Shown: one piece after another, positions 17,307 to 25,579 of the stretch
Position numbering within the stretch: the first letter of the stretch is position 1
Layout: each line of letters starts with the position of its first letter
Assembly (NCBI GenBank): GCA_000431155.1
Contig: HF985660.1
Location: forward strand, 108,255-172,254
From: Bacteroides sp. CAG:927
GTDB taxonomy: Bacteria > Bacteroidota > Bacteroidia > Bacteroidales > Muribaculaceae
Reading direction: 5' to 3'
Length of the DNA: 64,000 bases
Notes under the pieces: generated by a model
What the model was told of the DNA's origin: nothing
Databases searched by the model: none
Seen by the model: the letters and a program-made list of their open reading frames with translations, nothing else
Made by a program: the position numbers and the translations under genes

Positions 17307-17867
17307 TTATTTTTTAGGTGCGTACTTTACCGGATAATCACATCGGGTCTTGCCATTCACAATATTGTTGAGTTTGCTGCGTATCAGCTGCTTGCGGATT
17401 GGTGAAATATGGTCAATATAAACTTTCCCTTCCAGATGGTCGCATTCATGCTGCACTATTCGGGCCAGAAATCCGGAAATCTCCTCGCTGTGCGGATTAA
17501 AATCCTCATCCACCCAGCTCAGGCGTATATGCTCCACACGTTTCACATCCTCGCTCAGTCCCGGAAGACTCAGGCACCCCTCGGCTCGCGAGCACACTTC
17601 GCCGTCAAGCACCTCCACTACAGGATTGATCAAAGTGAATTTGCGCCCCGCGCACTCCGGAAACGAGCCTCCCACAGGATCGGCGTCTATCACTACTATC
17701 CGGTCGTTGCGGCCTATTTGAGGAGCAGCCAGACCCACTCCCTCCGAAGCATACATGGTTTCAAACATATCTGCCACAAGCTTTTTAAGCTCGGGGTAGT
17801 CAGGAGTTATGTCGGTGCTTTGTTTGCGGAGCACAGGATGTCCGTAAAGATATACTGGTAATTTCAT
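17307..17867 (-). CDS. def: Peptide deformylase
   Basis: The 186-residue protein has all three deformylase motifs: EGVGLAAPQIG (motif 1, GxGxAAxQ), EGCLSLPG (motif 2, EGCLS, with the metal-binding cysteine) and QHECDHLEG (motif 3, HExxH). The enzyme removes the N-formyl group from nascent proteins at the ribosome using Fe2+. The ATG at 17867 overlaps the ruvX stop codon (ATGA), indicating translational coupling. Next gene is ettA, eight bases later, so two ribosome-associated functions share the operon. Confidence 0.98.
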   Translation of the reverse strand: MKLPVYLYGHPVLRKQSTDITPDYPELKKLVADMFETMYASEGVGLAAPQIGRNDRIVVIDADPVGGSFPECAGRKFTLINPVVEVLDGEVCSRAEGCLSLPGLSEDVKRVEHIRLSWVDEDFNPHSEEISGFLARIVQHECDHLEGKVYIDHISPIRKQLIRSKLNNIVNGKTRCDYPVKYAPKK

Positions 17868-18289
17868 TGGTCTTGGTATTGTTTTGATTGCAAATAATCA
17901 TTGAGTATAATTGTGGCCGCTATTTCATCCACCACAGCCTTGTCGCGCCGCTGCATCTTTTTCATCCCTGAGTCAAGCATGGACCTATGCGCGAGCACCG
18001 AGGTAAACCTCTCGTCAAAAAACTCCACCTTCACTCCCGGCAACGCCTGCTTCAGACGCTGTATGCCCGGACGGATATAGCGCATCGACTCACTTTCCTC
18101 GCCATGAACTGTTCTCGGAAGACCCACTATAATGGCATCAACCTGTTCCGTGGCCATATACCGTTTCACATACTCATTCAGTTGCGCGGTCGGCACAGTG
18201 GCAAGGCCCGTGGCTACAATGCGAAGCGTGTCCGTTACAGCTATCCCGCAGCGACGCCGTCCGTAATCAATAGCTAAAAGCCTGCCCAT
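17864..18289 (-). CDS. ruvX: YqgF/RuvX family Holliday junction resolvase-like nuclease
   Basis: The 141-residue protein starts GRLLAIDYGRRRCGIAVTD, the first strand of the RNase H-like fold with its catalytic Asp, and has VGLPRTVHGEES and VEFFDERFTSVLAHRSM, the other family signatures. YqgF homologues act on Holliday junctions or in 16S rRNA 5'-end processing. The start at 18289 is ATG; a TTG three bases upstream would also be in frame. The ATG shares one base with the stop codon of the upstream PRiA4-like gene (TGATG), and its own stop overlaps the def start. The order ruvX-def is common in Bacteroidota. Confidence 0.93.
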   Translation of the reverse strand: MGRLLAIDYGRRRCGIAVTDTLRIVATGLATVPTAQLNEYVKRYMATEQVDAIIVGLPRTVHGEESESMRYIRPGIQRLKQALPGVKVEFFDERFTSVLAHRSMLDSGMKKMQRRDKAVVDEIAATIILNDYLQSKQYQDQ

Positions 18290-18837
18290 CAATCAAAGTT
18301 GAGTTCATCATACCCTGAGGCATCAAACTCATCTTCGTTGAACTCCTCCGAACCATAGAAATCCTCGTCTATGTCCGATGCGGCTGCAGCTGCGGCCTTG
18401 GCATCGATTTTGGCATCAAAATCGTCAAGATCCACACCCTCCGCAGGAGCTTCCCCCACAGAAGCTGTGCATACGGCTGCATCCAGATGCTTGCCCGGGG
18501 TAGTGCGTTTCAACTCCATGAAAAATGAACGGTCGGTCAAATAATCAAACACAAAAATGAGTCGCTGGCCCTCATCTTCCACAAAATCGCTGAGTATGCT
18601 CTCATCCATCAGATACACATCCTCCGATGAATCGCTGCCCATATCCTCAAGTGTTATTTCACGGCCCTTTTCCCAGCCGTCCTCGCACAAAAAGAACGAG
18701 TTCATCTGACCCTTGTCATACCCCACACTGTCAAGAATGGCATTGCGCAGCTCCAAAAAACTGCTGTCAGCGTCAATTTCTATCTCGCGTTTGAAGTTCT
18801 CCACCTCATCCGACACTATACGAAATTTGTATATCAT
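18289..18837 (-). CDS. PRiA4_ORF3-like acidic protein
   Basis: The 182-residue protein resembles the plasmid pRiA4b ORF3 family (PF07929): YKFRIVSDEVENFKREIEI, SSFLELRNAILDSVGYD and FFLCEDGWEKGREITLEDMG. The C-terminal third is strongly acidic and low in complexity (DDFDAKIDAKAAAAAASDIDEDFYG). Function is unknown; the family was named from a plasmid gene and is widespread in Bacteroidales chromosomes. It is the first gene of the operon with ruvX, def and ettA, coupled to ruvX by a TGATG stop/start. It could be a structural partner of one of those products, but nothing in the sequence shows this. Confidence 0.75.
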   Translation of the reverse strand: MIYKFRIVSDEVENFKREIEIDADSSFLELRNAILDSVGYDKGQMNSFFLCEDGWEKGREITLEDMGSDSSEDVYLMDESILSDFVEDEGQRLIFVFDYLTDRSFFMELKRTTPGKHLDAAVCTASVGEAPAEGVDLDDFDAKIDAKAAAAAASDIDEDFYGSEEFNEDEFDASGYDELNFD

Positions 18838-19079
18838 AATTCAAATTTTTATTCTGTTGCGAAATTAATCAAAATCCCCACCACTTGCAACCCCTCACCC
18901 AACTAATTCACGCAATCCACCCACCGCATTTCTCATCCCGGCCCCATAAGGCAAAAGCCATCCGAACTAAATCTTCATTTAGAGTGATGTAATATAGCGT
19001 CCCTTGATCGCATCATGAGCTATTTTCCACAATCCACAAAAAGAAATTCAACACTCATTTTTTACTTTGACATACAATT

Positions 19080-19101
19080 AGAGGGTGTTGCAGAACTCCC
19101 T
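19080..19101 (+). repeat. Left terminal inverted repeat of the IS
   Basis: Starts AGAGGGTGTTGCAG and ends AACTCCCT; it is the exact reverse complement of 20867-20888. Confidence 0.95.
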
Positions 19102-19116
19102 ACAAAAAAATTAAGC

Positions 19117-19151
19117 AAAAGCCTCAACTTTCACAAGCTGAGGCTTTTTTA
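19117..19151 (+). terminator. Terminator inside the IS left end
   Basis: AAAAGCCTCA (19117-19126) pairs with TGAGGCTTTT (19139-19148) and is followed by T residues. It lies between the left repeat and the transposase start at 19206 and would block read-through from outside into the transposase. Confidence 0.85.
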
Positions 19152-19205
19152 TATCCATAAAATTTAGTAACTTTATGGTAGTCAAATAATTGTACTACAA
19201 AGTTA

Positions 19206-20740
19206 ATGTATAAGTCTTATATAACCAACGATACGTTGCTTTTCCCGCCTAATCTGGGCGATTTTATTCCGCAAGACGCACCGGCAAGGCTTATTTCGGA
19301 TATAGTCGACCTTATGGATCTAAAAGAGATTCACGATAGCTATTCCAAAGCCTCCGACGGTCAGCCGCCATATCATCCGGCAATGATGCTTAAGGTGGTG
19401 CTTTTCGGTTACATGAACAATATTTTCTCGACGAGAGGTCTTGAGTCTGCCATGACACGCGACGCTCATCTTATATGGCTCTCGTCCTATCAGTTCCCCG
19501 ATCATACGACAATCAGCAGGTTCAAGACCCGCTGCATGCCCCATATCAAGGTCATTTTCGCCCGTCTTGTCATGATACTCGCGAACGCGCCGAGATAGCA
19601 CTTACCGAAGACCTCTATATTGACGGTACGACAATACGGTCACGGGCCGCCCGCCGCCGAATAAAGTGGCGTAGCAATGCTGAGAAGTTCGGAGCATCGG
19701 CCGAAGCTGACATACAGGAGGGCGTGAATGCCCTGCTTGGGCAGGTGGAAAACGGCGACAGTACGGATGATAATAATGTCGGACACGTGACTTACTCAAA
19801 AGAAGAGGCACGGCGGATTGCTGACAGCATTGAACAGAGAGCTCAGGAAGAGGGACTAAAGAAAGTTCGTGGCAAAATCACCGCCATCCGCAATGCCTGT
19901 GACCGTAAAGAAGCGCACGACAAGACATTGGAGCAATGTGCCGGCAGGTGCGGTGTGGCCCCGACAGACCCCGACTGCGGCATCATGCACGCCAAGGAAG
20001 ACGGGTACGAAGGGAGGGCGACGCCAAACTACAACGTACAGATTGCGACACAGAACCAGTATGTCACCAATTATGGCGCATATGACTCGGCGGAAGACAA
20101 ATCTATAGCCATGTACTTTGTCGACACCTATGTAGAGGAAAACGGTGTCAGGCCCTCGGCCGTTGTCGAAGATGCCGGATACGGATGCGAGGAAATATAT
20201 GTTGGGCTGGAGCAAAGACAGATTGAGGCTGTGGTCAAATATCCCAACTATGATGCTGAGTCCGCCAGACGCTCGGTAAAGCCGGGTCAATATGACAAAT
20301 TCGCGTTCAGGCTTTCTGCGGACGAGAGCACGCTTATCTGCCCTGCCGGGCATCTGATGAGAGTAATACGTACCGAGGAGGCATACACACGCAGCGGCTT
20401 TCGCAGCGACAGCACTGTAATGACATGCGACCACTGCAACGGATGCCCGTTCAGAGACAAGTGCATTCTGACAAAAAACAAACGTGGTGAGATACATCGC
20501 AAATTAGGTAATATCCGTGAAGAACAGAAAGCAAAGGCAAGACTTGATCTTACGGAGAATCAGAAGAAACTGAAGCGTAGGTCGCTGGAGCCTGAACCTG
20601 TATTCGGACAGCTCAAACACAATCACGGATACACTCGCTTCCGCCACTTCGGAAAGGCCAGGGTCACAATGGATCTCGGATTTGTTTTCATGGCCCTTAA
20701 CATCCTAAAATTGCACAAAAACATAGAAAAATCGGCCTGA
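19206..20740 (+). pseudogene. IS1182-family transposase, frameshifted
   Basis: Two overlapping frames together make one full-length transposase of about 510 residues. The N-terminal part (19206-19598) contains YMNNIFSTRGLESAM and SYQFPDHTTISRFKTRC. The C-terminal part, one frame back, continues with ERAEIALTEDLYIDGTTIRS, includes EDAGYGCEEIYVGLE and the four-Cys segment CDHCNGCPFRDKC, and ends with SLEPEPVFGQLKHNHGYTRF, which carries a DDE-type glutamate region. The break lies near 19580-19585, where one missing base would restore the frame (...MIL, then xREERAE). No slippery heptamer is seen at the junction, so an inactivating single-base deletion, or a sequencing error, is likelier than programmed frameshifting. 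The stop codon lies inside the right-end terminator. Confidence 0.88.
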
Positions 20741-20766
20741 CAGACCGATTTTCTATGTTTTTTGTC
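20719..20766 (+). terminator. Terminator at the transposase stop, IS right end
   Basis: A long stem of about 16 bp (left arm 20719-20735, right arm CCGATTTTCTATGTTT at 20745-20760, one bulged A) ends in a T-run. It overlaps the transposase stop codon at 20738-20740. Confidence 0.85.
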
Positions 20767-20866
20767 ATATTTGCCGAGTTTTAAGTCTCTGGGAATTGAA
20801 AATTCGAATCAAAACTGAAAAATTGTATTTTGGTTCAAAATATTCAATTCTCAAAAGCTTTAACAA

Positions 20867-20888
20867 AGGGAGTTCTGCAACACCCTCT
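20867..20888 (-). repeat. Right terminal inverted repeat of the IS
   Basis: Exact reverse complement of the left repeat at 19080-19101. Confidence 0.95.
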
Positions 20889-20937
20889 GCAGTATTTGGA
20901 TATTACTCCAGACAAAGTGCTTGGATTTTCATTGGTG

Positions 20938-21336
20938 TCACATTTTTTTGAACACGAGCGTTTCCGGATACTCAGGATCATCGTCATAAACAAACGTATA
21001 AGTCATAAATCCGTCTGCTATGCTAAAACTTCCTGTAATTACATAGACATTGCTTGCATCATCCACCTCGTGCGCGGTAATTGTGAGTCTGTTACCTGAC
21101 ACGGTATATGTGCCGGTATCGCATATATCGCCACCGTCAATGTTTTGAAAAGTTCCGTCAGCATTGTAAACCCAAAATTCATCGGGATCCCCTTCGGAAA
21201 TTGAGCCGTCGTCATCAATGCGCTGATACTTCTGCCATTCTCCTACAATTGACTGAGTGTCATCCGGAGCATCATCGTCACCGCATGCTGTCACCACACT
21301 ACAATATACAACCCAACCGCATAACCCTTTAAACAT
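20938..21336 (-). CDS. Small lipocalin-like lipoprotein
   Basis: The 132-residue product starts at an ATG at 21336 with a short hydrophobic leader and lipobox-like VVTAC, then CGDDDAPDD, the usual acidic Bacteroidota surface-lipoprotein linker. The rest, SIVGEWQKYQRIDDDG and YNADGTFQ...GTYTVSGNRLTI, resembles the lipocalin-like eight-strand domains common in Bacteroidales lipoproteins. The TTG 39 bases upstream overlaps the previous stop codon and would add 13 residues; ATG is preferred because it gives a clean signal. It is the last gene of a four-gene reverse-strand cluster and ends 50 bases from the IS. Role unknown; in this context it could protect against or carry the secreted proteins upstream, which is speculation. 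Confidence 0.75.
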   Translation of the reverse strand: MFKGLCGWVVYCSVVTACGDDDAPDDTQSIVGEWQKYQRIDDDGSISEGDPDEFWVYNADGTFQNIDGGDICDTGTYTVSGNRLTITAHEVDDASNVYVITGSFSIADGFMTYTFVYDDDPEYPETLVFKKM

Positions 21337-21371
21337 TAGCGGTAAAGCATTCAATCTTTCGCGAACACGAA

Positions 21372-21710
21372 TCAATCAACGATAACAGGAGCTGTTCTTT
21401 TTAGGTACATGAGATGTTGATAGTGTTCATAGCTAATGTCACTCCATACCAAAGTCAATATGGATACTAACAATGCTACCTCTACGATAACAAGCAATTT
21501 CTTGGATAAAATTCTTCTTAATAAAATGTGATTTATAATAACATAGGCAATGAAAAACATCAACGCAATTGCAAGCATCATAGCCCATCCTAGAGGCTTA
21601 CACGTTATACGTATTGTATAAGATACATAATATATAATATACGAATAGCCCACTAATAAGTAGATATATGCGATGATAATCCCAATAATTTTCCTAACAT
21701 TTTCTTTCAT
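21372..21710 (-). CDS. Small multi-pass membrane protein, unknown function
   Basis: The 112-residue product has three to four hydrophobic segments: IIGIIIAYIYLLVGYSYIIY, LGWAMMLAIALMFFIAYVII and LLVIVEVALLVSILTLVW, with a polar C-terminal tail. No family is recognised. It starts at an ATG 22 bases after the stop of the RHS-tail gene. Small inner-membrane proteins encoded directly downstream of secreted toxins are often immunity proteins; this position makes that possible here but no motif supports it. Base composition is more AT-rich than in the housekeeping genes around it. Confidence 0.65.
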   Translation of the reverse strand: MKENVRKIIGIIIAYIYLLVGYSYIIYYVSYTIRITCKPLGWAMMLAIALMFFIAYVIINHILLRRILSKKLLVIVEVALLVSILTLVWSDISYEHYQHLMYLKRTAPVIVD

Positions 21711-21731
21711 ATTATAACATTTAAATTAGCC

Positions 21732-22421
21732 TCAATCATTATGCAAGTATTGACCGCATGGATTCCACTGCATTATGGAATGAAATGCAGGACTTGGGAA
21801 AATACTTATATTACATTTCATTTGATAGCCATTGAAGACATCTACAATACCGAATGGAGACGACACGGGAATATAAGAAGGCTCCATCGTGGGTTCAGAA
21901 ACAGGGATGCCTGCATCAATCATTGCTTTTTGAACCGCGGTAGCACAATTGTTGTTAATTAAATTATATTCTGTTTCAGCTGTTTTAGAAAAGCTATTTC
22001 TCATCGTTGCATCTTGCTCAGGAGTTGTAGAAATCTGATAGCCTTCTGCGTAACCAAAATGATTCACGGATTTATCATCCTTACTATCGTTATTTCTCGT
22101 ATTATATGATGATTGGAAAAACTCTTGCGGAGAATCCCAACTTCCAACAGCGACATCGTTAAATTCCCTTCCACCGATATGTTTTCCGGAAACATAAACA
22201 TTATCTCCATTTATTGAGTAATATTGCCATTTGCCATCTTCATTTTGAATCAACATTGCAAGATGTTCCCCCTTTGTATAATTGAGCACAACGATATCCT
22301 CTCCAGTTGGATCAATACAATTAATAGGATCACCCCCACAGAATGAGTAGGGCGACAAATAGGAATAAGCCTGACTGTTAAGTGAATAAAACAGCAACGC
22401 GAATAAGTATATATATTTCAT
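21732..22421 (-). CDS. Orphan RHS C-terminal protein with signal peptide and papain-like domain
   Basis: The 229-residue protein begins with a hydrophobic signal (MKYIYLFALLFYSLNSQA) and immediately continues with YSYLSPYSFCGGDPINCIDPTGED, the motif that closes the RHS/YD-repeat shell just before the variable toxin tip. No RHS repeats precede it. The remaining ~185 residues hold H53 in GEHLAML and C159 in NNNCATAVQKA. This His-then-Cys order resembles circularly permuted NlpC/P60/LRAT-like papain folds. It could be a peptidase, amidase or acyltransferase acting outside the cytosol. The ATG at 22421 overlaps the upstream stop (ATGA), which fixes the start. It is either a decayed RHS effector or a re-used tip with its own export signal. 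Confidence 0.75.
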   Translation of the reverse strand: MKYIYLFALLFYSLNSQAYSYLSPYSFCGGDPINCIDPTGEDIVVLNYTKGEHLAMLIQNEDGKWQYYSINGDNVYVSGKHIGGREFNDVAVGSWDSPQEFFQSSYNTRNNDSKDDKSVNHFGYAEGYQISTTPEQDATMRNSFSKTAETEYNLINNNCATAVQKAMIDAGIPVSEPTMEPSYIPVSSPFGIVDVFNGYQMKCNISIFPSPAFHSIMQWNPCGQYLHND

Positions 22422-23452
22422 TTTGATTGAATTTTTTCCTGAGTGTATTTCTGAGCTTCTATAGCTTTTTGTTTCCAAAATTCTCTGATTTTTTCTGTTT
22501 CTTCTGTCATATATGTTTTATCAAACCGATATTTTGTCTCATCCATCAATCGCATTAGATAAGCAGCATAATCGTCAATGATATTTCCGTTTTTGGCAAG
22601 ATAATTTAGTGTTATGCGCTCAAGAGATTTGCAACGAATTATCCATGCATTCGGATTCATCGGATAAAATTCTAATGACCGACTTGCACAATAGTAAGTA
22701 AACTTATCATAACGATGAAATTTTTCGTAATACCCAAAGGTAAGCTCTGCCATCTGGCAAGCAACAGTTTCAACATCTGTCAAAGGTTTCATATATGTTC
22801 CGGCATGAACAGCAGAATCGCATATCTCAAAATCCTGCTTAATGCACCATGCAGGTACCATTTGATTGGTGGTTACTTCAAGATTTATCCATTCTTCGGG
22901 CGTGAGATTGTCTTCATCCTTATACATTATATAGCAATGTCTTGGCGCATGTGCTAATGAGACTTCTGCACCTATTTCTTCAGCAAGAATTTTATACATC
23001 CACGGAAGTGAGCGACATTGACCCTTGTGCGTTTTTAAAACTTTTGACACAAATTGATGATCCCACGGCTTATCATCCTTTGAAAAAGTTTCAAAGTCGT
23101 ATGTATAAGGTTTATATCCGTTTCCGGAATATGGGTGGAAAAAATATGCATTGAGCGCCATTTGCTTTCCAGTCTTGTAAGAACTGAGTTTGTTTACATC
23201 GTAAAATAAGCGAACAAAACTTGTAATCCTGTCTATCTCATCGCAAAAATCGGTTTTATAATCCAATTTGCCCTCATAATATGCCCATTCGGCAAAATAC
23301 ACCGCTCTTTTTATGGATAATGAATCTCTACCGGCAAGCATATCCGACATCTCATTGAATGCCGTTATATAATAATCTTCAGCCATCATTGTCCGCGCAT
23401 GAGCCGACAGATGTAAAAATAAGAATAGAAAATACACCCATAATTTCTTCAT
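22418..23452 (-). CDS. Secreted transglutaminase-like protein
   Basis: The 344-residue protein has a signal peptide (MKKLWVYFLFLFLHLSAHA). The centre carries a transglutaminase/papain-like core: THKGQCRSLPWMYKILAEEIG gives the catalytic Cys, HAPRHCYIMYKDED the His, and EEWINLEVT an acidic third residue. The C-terminal 100 residues look helical with a TPR-like character (AYLMRLMDETKYRF...). Such domains act as peptidases or cross-linkers, or are inactive scaffolds. It is the first gene of the four-gene cluster and its stop overlaps the start of the orphan RHS gene, so the two are made together. It is likely periplasmic. Function is unassigned. Confidence 0.75.
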   Translation of the reverse strand: MKKLWVYFLFLFLHLSAHARTMMAEDYYITAFNEMSDMLAGRDSLSIKRAVYFAEWAYYEGKLDYKTDFCDEIDRITSFVRLFYDVNKLSSYKTGKQMALNAYFFHPYSGNGYKPYTYDFETFSKDDKPWDHQFVSKVLKTHKGQCRSLPWMYKILAEEIGAEVSLAHAPRHCYIMYKDEDNLTPEEWINLEVTTNQMVPAWCIKQDFEICDSAVHAGTYMKPLTDVETVACQMAELTFGYYEKFHRYDKFTYYCASRSLEFYPMNPNAWIIRCKSLERITLNYLAKNGNIIDDYAAYLMRLMDETKYRFDKTYMTEETEKIREFWKQKAIEAQKYTQEKIQSK

Positions 23453-23849
23453 TCCTCAAAATAAGTAAAATCAACACATAATTGAAAATAACACAATATG
23501 TTATGCAACACATTCACGAATTAATCGTTGGGGCAACATGATATGAAGAGTCACATATTTGCATTGATATTATCTTGATTCATCTGCTTACTTATACCAA
23601 TACCCGACAGTGTTTGCCAGCAGCTATAGCCTCAAAGCCGATGACATATCAATTTTTCATCCGAGCTTGTCTTTTTGTCTATACCATGGATATCTTTTCT
23701 GTGATTAGCCCGCGCTTCACTTTTCAGACGGTTTAATACCACAATAATCAATTGTTAAAATTGCCGAATACCATAAAAAATCAAAAGCATATACAATTAG
23801 AGCCTCCCGATTGGGAGGCTCAATAATATTTGGGGTGTTGACCCTAAAG
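23453..23849. other. 397-base gap upstream of the accessory operon
   Basis: This AT-rich spacer separates the tRNA-Arg from the secreted-protein operon. It should hold that operon's promoter, but no convincing TAnnTTTG box was found. Apart from the hairpin at 23800-23821 I see no gene or repeat in it. Confidence 0.5.
23800..23821 (-). terminator. Hairpin downstream of tRNA-Arg
   Basis: GAGCCTCCC (23800-23808) and GGGAGGCTC (23813-23821) form a perfect 9-bp stem with a four-base loop, 29 bases past the tRNA 3' end, followed on the minus strand by an AT-rich stretch. It is a likely terminator of the tRNA transcript. Confidence 0.75.
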
Positions 23850-23923
23850 TGATCCGGATGCGACTCGAACGCATGACCGTCTGCTTAGAAGGCAGATGCT
23901 CTATCCAGCTGAGCTACCGGACC
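23850..23923 (-). tRNA. tRNA-Arg (anticodon TCT)
   Basis: On the minus strand the 74-base sequence folds as a standard cloverleaf. The acceptor stem pairs GGTCCGG with CCGGATC, the D-arm reads GCTCAGCTGGATAGAGC, and the anticodon arm CTGCC-TTCTAAG-CAG places TCT in the loop. The T-arm contains GTTCGAGTC. CCA is not encoded. It decodes AGA arginine codons. Confidence 0.96.
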
Positions 23924-23976
23924 ATCCTGTTTTGCAGCGCAAAGTTAGACATTTGCACTGGATTACGCAAATTTTG

Positions 23977-24864
23977 TTAAAGCGAAAGCTGCGAAAGCAC
24001 ACTGTGGATTTTGTCCCTCGTTGCGGCACTGGTGGGCACGAGCGGCAAACGAAGCTCGTTTTCCACATACCCCATGGCGTTTAGCAAACATTTCACGCCG
24101 GCGGGATTACCGTCAACCACCATCAATTTAAACAGGTCGGCAAATTTATGGTGTATGGCCCTGGCACCGGCATAATCGCCATCAAGAGCCAGACGCACCA
24201 TACGCGAAAACTCCTTGGGAAATGCATTGCCAATCACCGAAATAACGCCCACAGCCCCGAGAGTAATCAGCGGAAAAGTGATGCCGTCATCACCTGAAAT
24301 CACCATAAACCCATCATCCTTGTGCTTTATGATTTCATCCATCTGCACAAAGTTCCCCGATGCCTCTTTCACCCCTATAATATTGGGATATTCGGCGGCA
24401 AGACGCAATGTGGTGGCAGCCGCCATGTTCACACCCGTACGACCGGGCACATTGTAAAGCAGCACCGGCAGTGGCGAAGCTTGGGCTACGGCACTGTAGT
24501 GTTGGTAAATTCCCTCCTGTGACGGTTTGTTGTAATACGGCACTACCGACAATATAGCCGAATAGCCCGAAAAATCGCCATGCCTGAGATCATCCACCAG
24601 AGCGGCTGTGTTGTTTCCTCCACACCCTAAAATCAGTGGAACGCGACCGGACGCTTTCTGTTTCACAAACTCTTGTACCTGATGACGCTCCTCCTTAGTA
24701 AGGGTGGCCGCCTCAGCTGTGGTGCCGAGCACCACCAAAAAGTCTATGCCACTGGCTATCTGATGCTCTACCAAACGCTCAAGTGCAGGAAAATCAATAG
24801 TTTTGTCGTGTCGGAAAGGGGTTATAAGGGCAACGCCCATACCTTGTAATTTGACAGATGACAT
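23977..24864 (-). CDS. dapA: 4-hydroxy-tetrahydrodipicolinate synthase
   Basis: The 295-residue protein shows DapA signatures: GMGVALITPFRHD, FLVVLGTTAEAATLTKEER, PVLLYNVPGRTGVNM (with the catalytic Tyr) and NIIGVKEASGN, where the Lys forms the Schiff base with pyruvate. It condenses pyruvate and aspartate semialdehyde, the first committed step to lysine and diaminopimelate for peptidoglycan. Length fits the family. The gene stands between tRNA-Arg and the HAD phosphatase gene, with a 60-base gap upstream, and is probably transcribed with its own or the HAD gene's promoter. Confidence 0.97.
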   Translation of the reverse strand: MSSVKLQGMGVALITPFRHDKTIDFPALERLVEHQIASGIDFLVVLGTTAEAATLTKEERHQVQEFVKQKASGRVPLILGCGGNNTAALVDDLRHGDFSGYSAILSVVPYYNKPSQEGIYQHYSAVAQASPLPVLLYNVPGRTGVNMAAATTLRLAAEYPNIIGVKEASGNFVQMDEIIKHKDDGFMVISGDDGITFPLITLGAVGVISVIGNAFPKEFSRMVRLALDGDYAGARAIHHKFADLFKLMVVDGNPAGVKCLLNAMGYVENELRLPLVPTSAATRDKIHSVLSQLSL

Positions 24865-24924
24865 ATTTAGTGGATTTTTGCTACAAAATTAAACATCACC
24901 CATAAAAACACCAAATATTTTTCA

Positions 24925-25578
24925 TTAAGCTAACGCCATTTCAAGTATATTTTCGGGACTGGAAACAATCACGTCAGCATAATGGGCACGCAGCTCGTCG
25001 GCTGTGCGGAATCCCCATGTCACCCCAACTGAATACACTCCTGCCCGACGGGCTGTGTCCATATCCACACCCGAGTCTCCCACATACAGTATATCCGCTT
25101 TGGGTGTAGGCCGCTTGTTGAGTATTCCGAACACTATTGACGGGTCCGGTTTAACAGGCACACCCTCCTTTTGGCCATCAATTGCCGCCCATTCTATAGT
25201 GGGAAAGAAATGGCGTATCAGCCGGTCCACCCCGGCCTGATATTTATTGGAAGCCACTGCCACAGCTATATCGTGAACGCGCAGCTCCTGCAGCAGCTCC
25301 GGAATTCCGGGATAAGGTTGCGTAAAGTCGCAGCAATGTGCATTGTAATATTCCAAAAAATGTGGGCGCAGTCGCTCCACATTTTTGGGAGTGCGCATAT
25401 CCTCCGGCAACGCGCGCTCAAACAGCTTGGTAATGCCTCCCCCCACAAGATTCTTGTAAACATCAGTGGCATGCGTGGGAAATCCGCATGCCTCAAGTGC
25501 ATGATTTGTGGCCGTGGCAAGGTCGGCTATAGTGTTGAGCAGGGTGCCGTCAAGATCAAATATAACTAACTGTTTCAT
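24925..25578 (-). CDS. HAD-family phosphatase, phosphoglycolate phosphatase-like
   Basis: The 217-residue protein opens with QLVIFDLDGTLLNTIAD, the HAD nucleophile motif DxD, and later has VAVASNKYQAGVDR (motif II) and ILYVGDSGVDMDTARRAG (motif IV), with a helical cap between them as in the Gph/PGP subgroup. It would dephosphorylate a small phosphate ester such as 2-phosphoglycolate. The ATG at 25578 is chosen because the frame upstream of it runs into the tamL gene and lacks family similarity. It starts one base after the tamL stop codon, so it is translated from the tamL transcript. Confidence 0.9.
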   Translation of the reverse strand: MKQLVIFDLDGTLLNTIADLATATNHALEACGFPTHATDVYKNLVGGGITKLFERALPEDMRTPKNVERLRPHFLEYYNAHCCDFTQPYPGIPELLQELRVHDIAVAVASNKYQAGVDRLIRHFFPTIEWAAIDGQKEGVPVKPDPSIVFGILNKRPTPKADILYVGDSGVDMDTARRAGVYSVGVTWGFRTADELRAHYADVIVSSPENILEMALA

Positions 25579-25579
25579 A

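Larger units (their letters stand above)
19080..20888 (+). mobile_element. IS1182-family insertion sequence, 1809 bp
   Basis: The element is bounded by a perfect 22-bp terminal inverted repeat (19080-19101 and 20867-20888) and holds one transposase reading frame in two pieces. Each end carries a transcription terminator (19117-19151 and 20719-20766), which would insulate the element from outside transcription. The flanks CAATT and GCAGT show no obvious target duplication. The transposase resembles the IS1182 family, whose target duplications vary. No second copy is in the window. Confidence 0.92.

Noticed and set aside
19475..19610. Programmed -1 frameshifting in the transposase
   Set aside because: No slippery heptamer or stimulatory hairpin at the junction; single-base loss is simpler.
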